Below, piece after piece: positions 5,656 through 10,000 of a stretch of DNA of 10,000 nucleotides (position 1 is its first letter; each line of letters opens with the position of its first letter). The stretch comes from Rheinheimera sp. GTDB lineage: Bacteria > Pseudomonadota > Gammaproteobacteria > Enterobacterales > Alteromonadaceae. A model generated the notes under the pieces. That model ran no database searches. It saw only the letters and a list, made by a program, of their open reading frames with translations, and was not told the DNA's origin. Where the stretch lies: the NCBI RefSeq assembly GCF_020217005.1, contig NZ_JAIWOI010000297.1:1-10000 (forward strand), read 5' to 3'. Position numbers and translations under genes: made by a program.

Positions 5656-8042
5656 GCTCTAAGCAACCTCAGTGAATTAGACACCACTAAAATAGAACTG
5701 AACGACATACCAATAACTGCAATATAAGGTGAAACAAAGCCCATCACCGCCAATGGAATAATCACCAGATTATAACCTACGGCCCACCACAAGTTTTGCT
5801 TCACTATACGCTGTGCCAGCAAAGCACCGTCAATCAGTTCTTGCAGTAAATTCAAATCATTATGCAGTAATACCACATCGGCCTGATTTTTTGATAGATC
5901 TGTGCCTGAATCCAGGGCCACTGAGACATGAGCCGCATGGAAACAAGGGCTGTCGTTGATACCATCACCCAGCATCAATACTTTATCACCCTGTGCGACC
6001 GCCTGGCGTATACGTTCAACTTTTTGTTCAGGACTGCAGCCCTGGAAGACTGAGTCAAACTGCAACTGCTGTTGCACTTGTGCAACCTGTGCTGAGGAAT
6101 CGCCTGTCAGCATGGTCAAACTCAGGCCTCTATGCTTCAGCGCCTTGATTAAGGCCGGGACTTCCGGGCGTAGTGCGTCAGCCAGCTCAACAGACAGCAC
6201 GAGTTGATTATCCAGGGTGCAGCAGACTGCAGCTGGTGATTTAGTTTCAACAGCGCAAAATGCCGCACTACCGACTTTAACTGCGGAGATTGTACCATCC
6301 TGCTGTAACCAGACTGCCGATAAGCCTGCACCGACGTGAACCTGAACTTGTTCTACCTTTAACTCTGTCGTTAGATAATCCGAAAATGCCCTGGCTATAG
6401 GATGTTCAGAGTAAGTTTCAATCCGGGCTATCAAGGCGAGCAGGGTTTGCTCACTGTGCTCACTAGTATGCAACACAGTCTGTTGGATACTAAAGCGTCC
6501 CTGAGTCAGGCTGCCGGTTTTATCTAAAAATATGGAGTTAAGCTGTGGTAAGATTTCCAGGACTTGCTGGTTTTTGATCAAAATGCCTTTGCGGTTTAAG
6601 CGTGCCAAAGCGCAGGTAACAGCAGTGGGAGTTGCCAGTGTTAAAGCGCAAGGGCAGGTGGCGACCAATACAGACAAAGTAACCCAAAAGGCTCTGTCTT
6701 GATCTAACCAAAAATACCAGAGTAAAAAGGTACCCAAAGCAATAAACAGCAGACGCTGAATAAAAAAACGCGCCAGTTTGGTTGTCTTTTCAACAATTTG
6801 TGGTTTTTGGTTTAAGGTTTGTTGTTGCAGATTAATGATCTGACCTAAACGGGAGGAGGCCAAGGCCTGGTGCACAGTCACCATTAGAACTCCGTCATGG
6901 TTAATGCTGCCTGCCATTACAGAATCACCTACTGCTTTATCTACAGCTTTGTATTCTCCGGTTAACATTGACTCATCCACCGAACTTTGCCCTGACACCA
7001 CCATACCATCAGCTGCAATAGTTTCACCTGCCTGCACCAGTATCACTTGTCCTGCTTCAAGTCGCCGCGCCGAGGTAGGTATAACTTCATCACCTTGCAC
7101 CAGCCTGGCGGATACTGGCATGATTTTTAACAGATTTCCTGTGGCCGCTCTTGCTTGTGTTCTGGCGCGAAATTCAAAAAACTTACCCAGCTGTAGCAAA
7201 AATACAAACATACACACAGATTCAAAATACACTTCCCCTGTATCAAATAGGGTCGCGTATGCAGAGGCGATAAAAGTGTAATAGACAGCCAGTGTGACAG
7301 GCACGTCCATATTCAGTTCACGGCCTTTGATAGCCCGCCAGGCACTTAGCGTAAAAGGTTTTGCGCTGTAGAACACCACCGGTGTGGTCAGGAATAAACT
7401 GATCCAGCGTAAATACCCTTCAAATTCAGCGTCTATGCCCGTGTATTCACCAAAGTACAAGCCAAAAGCAAGCATCATGACCTGCATACTCATAAAGCCT
7501 GATACAGCCAGACGTTTTAAGAATCGACGTAATTCTGCTTGCTGAACTGCTTCTTCCTGATCAGCCATAAAAGGCGAAGCCTGATAGCCTAATTTATTGA
7601 TCAGGCTGAGCAGTTCACTGAGTTTAAGTTGCTGCAAGTCCCAACTGACCATACAGCGCGCTGTACTGGAGTTGACATTGACTGAGTAAATAGCTGGATT
7701 TTTCTTCAGCTGCTTTTCTATCAACCAGGCGCATGCTGCGCAGCTGATACCTGTAATAGATAACTCAATCTGAGTATGATGCTCTTTAGTGTGAGTCAAA
7801 TCAGCCAGTACTTCTGCGCTATCGTAGTTGAGCAGTTGTAATTGTTCTGGTACCAATTGAGCTTTGCTAGCTGGAGCAGTACGGAACTTATAATAATCGC
7901 CAAGCCCTTGGTCGATAATGGTTTCTGCGACCGCAAGACAACCAGGACAACAAAATTGACGCTCTTGTTGCTCTATAAGCAGCGTAAAACTGGAACCAGC
8001 CGGTATGGCTTCATTGCAGTGAAAACAACCTGAATGCAACAC
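5652..8042 (-). CDS. ccoI: Copper-translocating P1B-type ATPase CcoI (FixI)
   Basis: An inner-membrane copper-exporting ATPase (796 residues) that supplies copper for the CcoN active site. Domains in order: an N-terminal cysteine-rich metal-binding region typical of CcoI (C6-FH-C9; C31-C32-PG-C35); a heavy-metal-associated domain with GISCAAC (C101, C104); membrane helices; an actuator domain with TGE (361-363); the transport-site motif CPC (463-465); the phosphorylation site D507-KTGS; S-E-H547-P548 in the nucleotide-binding domain; TGD (646-648); GDGIND (692-697); and membrane-site residues Y757-N758 and M779-S-x-S-S near the end. The phosphorylation motif reads DKTGS rather than the nearly invariant DKTGT (codon AGC at 6510-6512). 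The start is GTG at 8042: the next in-frame ATG would delete the metal-binding domains, and an in-frame stop lies just upstream. It is 2 bp after the ccoH stop and overlaps ccoS by four bases. The assignment is firm; the CcoI-type N-terminus and context separate it from CopA. Confidence 0.97.
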   Translation of the reverse strand: MLHSGCFHCNEAIPAGSSFTLLIEQQERQFCCPGCLAVAETIIDQGLGDYYKFRTAPASKAQLVPEQLQLLNYDSAEVLADLTHTKEHHTQIELSITGISCAACAWLIEKQLKKNPAIYSVNVNSSTARCMVSWDLQQLKLSELLSLINKLGYQASPFMADQEEAVQQAELRRFLKRLAVSGFMSMQVMMLAFGLYFGEYTGIDAEFEGYLRWISLFLTTPVVFYSAKPFTLSAWRAIKGRELNMDVPVTLAVYYTFIASAYATLFDTGEVYFESVCMFVFLLQLGKFFEFRARTQARAATGNLLKIMPVSARLVQGDEVIPTSARRLEAGQVILVQAGETIAADGMVVSGQSSVDESMLTGEYKAVDKAVGDSVMAGSINHDGVLMVTVHQALASSRLGQIINLQQQTLNQKPQIVEKTTKLARFFIQRLLFIALGTFLLWYFWLDQDRAFWVTLSVLVATCPCALTLATPTAVTCALARLNRKGILIKNQQVLEILPQLNSIFLDKTGSLTQGRFSIQQTVLHTSEHSEQTLLALIARIETYSEHPIARAFSDYLTTELKVEQVQVHVGAGLSAVWLQQDGTISAVKVGSAAFCAVETKSPAAVCCTLDNQLVLSVELADALRPEVPALIKALKHRGLSLTMLTGDSSAQVAQVQQQLQFDSVFQGCSPEQKVERIRQAVAQGDKVLMLGDGINDSPCFHAAHVSVALDSGTDLSKNQADVVLLHNDLNLLQELIDGALLAQRIVKQNLWWAVGYNLVIIPLAVMGFVSPYIAVIGMSFSSILVVSNSLRLLRA

Positions 8043-8044
8043 TA

Positions 8045-8530
8045 TTAATATCCCAGCTTAAATTCACCTTGTTTTGGCAACATCACAGTTGCCCGCAGTT
8101 TCCAGTCTTTGTGCTCATCTGAGACGACCAGATTCCATTTCCCGTCTAAAACCTGTGGTAACGTACCCACATACAGGTTCTCACCACTACGTTCAGCAGT
8201 AATGACAAAATCTTTGGCTGCTATAGTGTTGTGGAAAAATTCAAGTTGTAAATGCTGACCCAAAGTTTTGTTTTGTTCGAACCGCACTACCACCTGATTG
8301 GCAGCAATCAGAGTGCTGGCGTGTAAATTACGTAATTCAGCCTCACGGTATTTAGCTAAATTCATATTGATAGCCCGACCTTCTTTGTAGTAATCATCGA
8401 TCACCAGGTCCGGATTATTTTGCTGCATGATGTAAATGGTATGGCCACCTTTGATGAAGGAGACGATAGGGAAGGCGATCAATAACCAGGGCCACAGTTG
8501 TTTGTACCAGGGTTTTGTATCATGCAACAT
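8045..8530 (-). CDS. ccoH: FixH-family protein CcoH
   Basis: A 161-residue membrane-anchored protein of the FixH/CcoH family, required for assembly or stability of cbb3 oxidase. One N-terminal helix (about 12-32) follows the PWYKQLWPW segment. The signature DLVIDDYYKEGRAINMN (41-57) marks the start of the periplasmic part, and the beta-rich C-terminal domain ends with LDGKWNLVVSDEHKDWKLRATVML (128-151). The start ATG at 8530 has a GAGAGAGGA ribosome site at good spacing. The gene follows ccoP after a 71-bp gap containing a strong hairpin, and its stop is separated from the ccoI GTG by two bases. In many bacteria ccoG precedes ccoH; here no ccoG is present in that position. Confidence 0.93.
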   Translation of the reverse strand: MLHDTKPWYKQLWPWLLIAFPIVSFIKGGHTIYIMQQNNPDLVIDDYYKEGRAINMNLAKYREAELRNLHASTLIAANQVVVRFEQNKTLGQHLQLEFFHNTIAAKDFVITAERSGENLYVGTLPQVLDGKWNLVVSDEHKDWKLRATVMLPKQGEFKLGY

Positions 8531-8552
8531 CAGTTTTTCCTCTCTCAGATAG

Positions 8553-8581
8553 CAATAAGCCCCACATAGCGGGGCTTATTG
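8553..8581 (-). terminator. Strong hairpin between ccoP and ccoH (attenuating terminator or RNA-stabilising stem)
   Basis: Perfect 11-bp inverted repeat CAATAAGCCCC (8553-8563), 7-nt loop, GGGGCTTATTG (8571-8581), starting about 20 bases past the ccoP stop. The stem has the GC core of a Rho-independent terminator, but the T-tract is short and broken (CTTATTG on the - strand). Partial termination or protection of the ccoNOQP mRNA 3' end is more likely than a full stop, because ccoH has no obvious promoter of its own. Confidence 0.55.
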
Positions 8582-8601
8582 AAGTGTAATTAAATCACAG
8601 A

Positions 8602-9579
8602 TTACTTAGAACTTTCTTCCGGACGAGACAAACGGTAGACGTAAGCAGAGATAATATGGATTTTGTCTTCGCCTAAAATCTCTTTGAAGGCTGGCATCTG
8701 ACCATTACGGCCTTTATTCAGCGTTTCTTCTACTGCACCGTGTGAACCACCATATAACCAGGTGTTGTCCGTCAGGTTAGGTGCGCCAAACGGCAGGTTG
8801 TGGGCCAAGCTGCCTTTGCCATCTGCACCGTGACAAGCCGCACACATGCCAAACTTCATTTTGCCGGCTGCTGCATCTTTATCATTCACCTTACGGCCTG
8901 ACAGGCTTAATACATAAGCTGTCATTTCTTTTACGCCTTGTTCACCCAAAGCATCACCCCAGGCTGGCATAGCCGCTTTGCGACCATACAGCAGAGTTTC
9001 TTTGATCTTGTCCGGCGTACCACCATATAACCAGTCATCGTCTGTCAGGTTAGGGAAGCCACGCTGACCACGGGCATCAGAGCCGTGACATTGTGAACAG
9101 TTCTGCAGGAATAAACGCTGGCCGATTTTTAAAGCATCCGGGTCGTAAGCCAGATCCAGAATGTCACGGCTGGTGTATTTGGCAAACTCTTTGGCATAAG
9201 TTTCGTTGGCTGCTTCATACTCACGATCTAGCTGTACGTTTTTGCCGTCCAGTTTGTTTTGTTCTACAGCAGCTTTGGATTCAGCCAAATTCTTAATACC
9301 CTGATTTGAGCTGGTCCAGTTTAAAAAGCCCTTATAGTTGCCAAGGCCAGGGTAGGCTGCAAAATAATACACCGACCATACGATGGTGGCGTAAAACATA
9401 TAAGTCCACCATTTCGGCAGTGGATTGTTAATTTCTTCAATGCCATCAAACTCGTGACCTGTCGATTCGCCCTCTTTAACACCGACATGGTTCTTTAAGT
9501 TCCAGGTCAGAATGACGGCGCAAAAAACGATACACGCTATTGTTAAGACAATGATCCAAGTGCTCCAAAAGCTACTCAT
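8602..9579 (-). CDS. ccoP: Cbb3-type cytochrome c oxidase subunit III, diheme CcoP
   Basis: The membrane-bound diheme c-type subunit that passes electrons from cytochrome c toward CcoO and CcoN. With the start at 9579 it has 325 residues. Two N-terminal helices (about 7-27 and 57-75) are joined by a loop containing GHEFDGIEEINNPLPKWW, the CcoP hallmark. A charged helical linker covers about 95-140. Two cytochrome c domains follow, with heme motifs C161-SQ-C164-H165 and C246-AA-C249-H250 and probable axial methionines M204 (AAMPAW) and M295 (GQMPAF). The two domains are internal repeats: PNLTDDDWLYGG and PNLTDNTWLYGG recur at matching positions. A longer frame opens at 9627, but the extra 16 residues (Asn- and Arg-rich) lie inside ccoQ and have no CcoP likeness. 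The 9579 ATG has a good AGGAG seven bases upstream. It overlaps the ccoQ stop by eight bases. Confidence 0.96.
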   Translation of the reverse strand: MSSFWSTWIIVLTIACIVFCAVILTWNLKNHVGVKEGESTGHEFDGIEEINNPLPKWWTYMFYATIVWSVYYFAAYPGLGNYKGFLNWTSSNQGIKNLAESKAAVEQNKLDGKNVQLDREYEAANETYAKEFAKYTSRDILDLAYDPDALKIGQRLFLQNCSQCHGSDARGQRGFPNLTDDDWLYGGTPDKIKETLLYGRKAAMPAWGDALGEQGVKEMTAYVLSLSGRKVNDKDAAAGKMKFGMCAACHGADGKGSLAHNLPFGAPNLTDNTWLYGGSHGAVEETLNKGRNGQMPAFKEILGEDKIHIISAYVYRLSRPEESSK

Positions 9580-9751
9580 GATCCGACTCCTGTTTCTGTT
9601 GTTGTTGTGGTTTTTGGTCGTCTGCAAAAGGCAAATTTGCCTGTTCCTCGAAGTCTGGCTTGCGCTTCAACACAAAAAGCCAGACGACAAGACCAATAAA
9701 ACCTACAAACACTAGCACGGTGAAAATACTGTGTAGGGTTGCAATATCCAT
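9572..9751 (-). CDS. ccoQ: Cbb3-type cytochrome c oxidase subunit CcoQ
   Basis: A small inner-membrane subunit of 59 residues (CcoQ/FixQ family) that stabilises the oxidase complex in other bacteria. Translation on the - strand gives MDIATLHSIFTVLVFVGFIG at the N-terminus. A single helix spans about 7-27 and continues through LVVWLF. KRKPDFEEQANLPFADD then follows, the usual CcoQ motif, and the protein ends in a glutamine-rich tail with TAG at 9572-9574. The ATG at 9751 lies five bases after the ccoO stop, with only a weak GAAG-type ribosome site, suggesting coupling. The 3' end overlaps ccoP by eight bases. Length, hydropathy and position between ccoO and ccoP all agree. Confidence 0.93.
   Translation of the reverse strand: MDIATLHSIFTVLVFVGFIGLVVWLFVLKRKPDFEEQANLPFADDQKPQQQQKQESDHE
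9587..9591 (-). promoter_or_regulatory. Ribosome binding site that sets the ccoP start
   Basis: AGGAG on the - strand, seven bases before the ATG at 9579 and lying inside ccoQ. It supports the 325-residue CcoP start over the longer frame from 9627. Confidence 0.75.
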
Positions 9752-9756
9752 TATTT

Positions 9757-10000
9757 TTACTTCAACGCTGTGCCAAGGGATTGCAGATAGGCAATTAGCG
9801 CCTGCATTTCTGTTTTTCCTTTGACTGACTCAGTGGCTGTAGCTATATCTTCGGCTGAATACATCACGCCATCTTCATCGTTAGCGGGCATTTTACCTTT
9901 AGTTAACTTGTTGAAGATTTCCATTTTCTTCGGAGTTAACTCACCGTCCAGCGTATTAGTCTCAAGCCAAGGAAAACCTGGCATATTTGACTGAGGCACT
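9757..10000 (-). CDS. ccoO: Cbb3-type cytochrome c oxidase subunit II CcoO, 3' end only
   Basis: The C-terminal 80 or so residues of the monoheme subunit CcoO. The frame stays open to the right edge, so the start and the heme-binding CxxCH lie outside the window. The visible part begins [14 protein letters not shown], which holds the conserved heme-ligand methionine region (SNMPGFPWL). It ends [20 protein letters not shown], the usual CcoO C-terminus. Stop TAA is at 9757-9759, five bases before ccoQ. A ccoN gene is expected just beyond the edge in the same direction. Short but very characteristic. Confidence 0.93.
   Translation of the reverse strand, partial: VPQSNMPGFPWLETNTLDGELTPKKMEIFNKLTKGKMPANDEDGVMYSAEDIATATESVKGKTEMQALIAYLQSLGTALK

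Noticed and set aside
5956..5969. TTGAT..ATCA match resembling an FNR box inside ccoI
   Set aside because: The spacer is three rather than four bases, the second half is incomplete, and it lies mid-gene over the GDGIND codons.
6904..7281. A 125-codon open frame on the + strand
   Set aside because: It lies opposite the actuator region of ccoI, with a Ser/Thr/Ala-rich translation typical of an antisense artefact.
8745..9055. Near-identical DNA segments encoding PNLTD..WLYGG within ccoP
   Set aside because: They are explained by the duplicated cytochrome c domains of CcoP, an ancient family feature, not a mobile or recent repeat.
9580..9627. N-terminal extension of CcoP
   Set aside because: It lies inside ccoQ, has unlikely composition and no family similarity, and the 9579 ATG has a proper ribosome site.
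9512..9715. A small + strand frame with a hydrophobic stretch
   Set aside because: It is antisense to ccoQ and the start of ccoP; its leucine run reflects the Asn/Gln-rich codons on the other strand.

Overview
The window looks like chromosomal DNA from an aerobic or facultatively anaerobic gammaproteobacterium. Gene content and order resemble Alteromonadales-type genomes (Rheinheimera, Alishewanella and Shewanella relatives). That placement is an inference from family resemblance and synteny, not from a search. Base composition is moderate and even, and no mobile element, tRNA, rRNA or CRISPR array was seen.

Region 1 (1-1905, + strand) is a tightly packed three-gene run. It holds the 3' part of a Bax-like glucosaminidase cut by the left edge, a secreted DUF2987 protein whose ATG overlaps the preceding stop by one base, and a short DTW-domain protein (tRNA-uridine aminocarboxypropyltransferase family) five bases later. 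A perfect 10-bp hairpin inside the last codons of the DTW gene has a T-rich tail on the opposite strand. It probably terminates the convergent ttcA transcript.

Region 2 (1976-4754, - strand) contains ttcA (tRNA 2-thiocytidine synthesis), uspE (tandem universal stress protein) and fnr (oxygen-sensing Fe-S regulator). ttcA has a plausible promoter of its own. A partial FNR-like palindrome lies between fnr and uspE.

Region 3 (4784-10000, - strand) is most of a cbb3-type cytochrome c oxidase locus. In transcription order it runs ccoO (3' end only, cut by the right edge), ccoQ (59 aa), ccoP, a strong intergenic hairpin, ccoH/fixH, ccoI (copper P1B-ATPase), ccoS and a six-helix SafE/DsbD_2-like membrane protein, followed after 29 bp by fnr. 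Genes from ccoH to the SafE-like gene touch or overlap (2-bp gap, then two 4-bp ATGA overlaps), so they are probably translated as a unit. CcoO, CcoQ and CcoP are subunits of the high-affinity terminal oxidase. CcoI, CcoS and CcoH supply copper and assemble it, and Fnr is the usual regulator of such operons, so the locus couples oxygen sensing to microaerobic respiration.

Most of this is a well-known gene neighbourhood, and I did not find a convincing undescribed system. Points worth checking are the absence of ccoG between ccoP and ccoH, the DKTGS phosphorylation motif in CcoI, the SafE-like protein fixed between ccoS and fnr, the hairpin splitting structural from assembly genes, and the terminator embedded in a convergent coding sequence.
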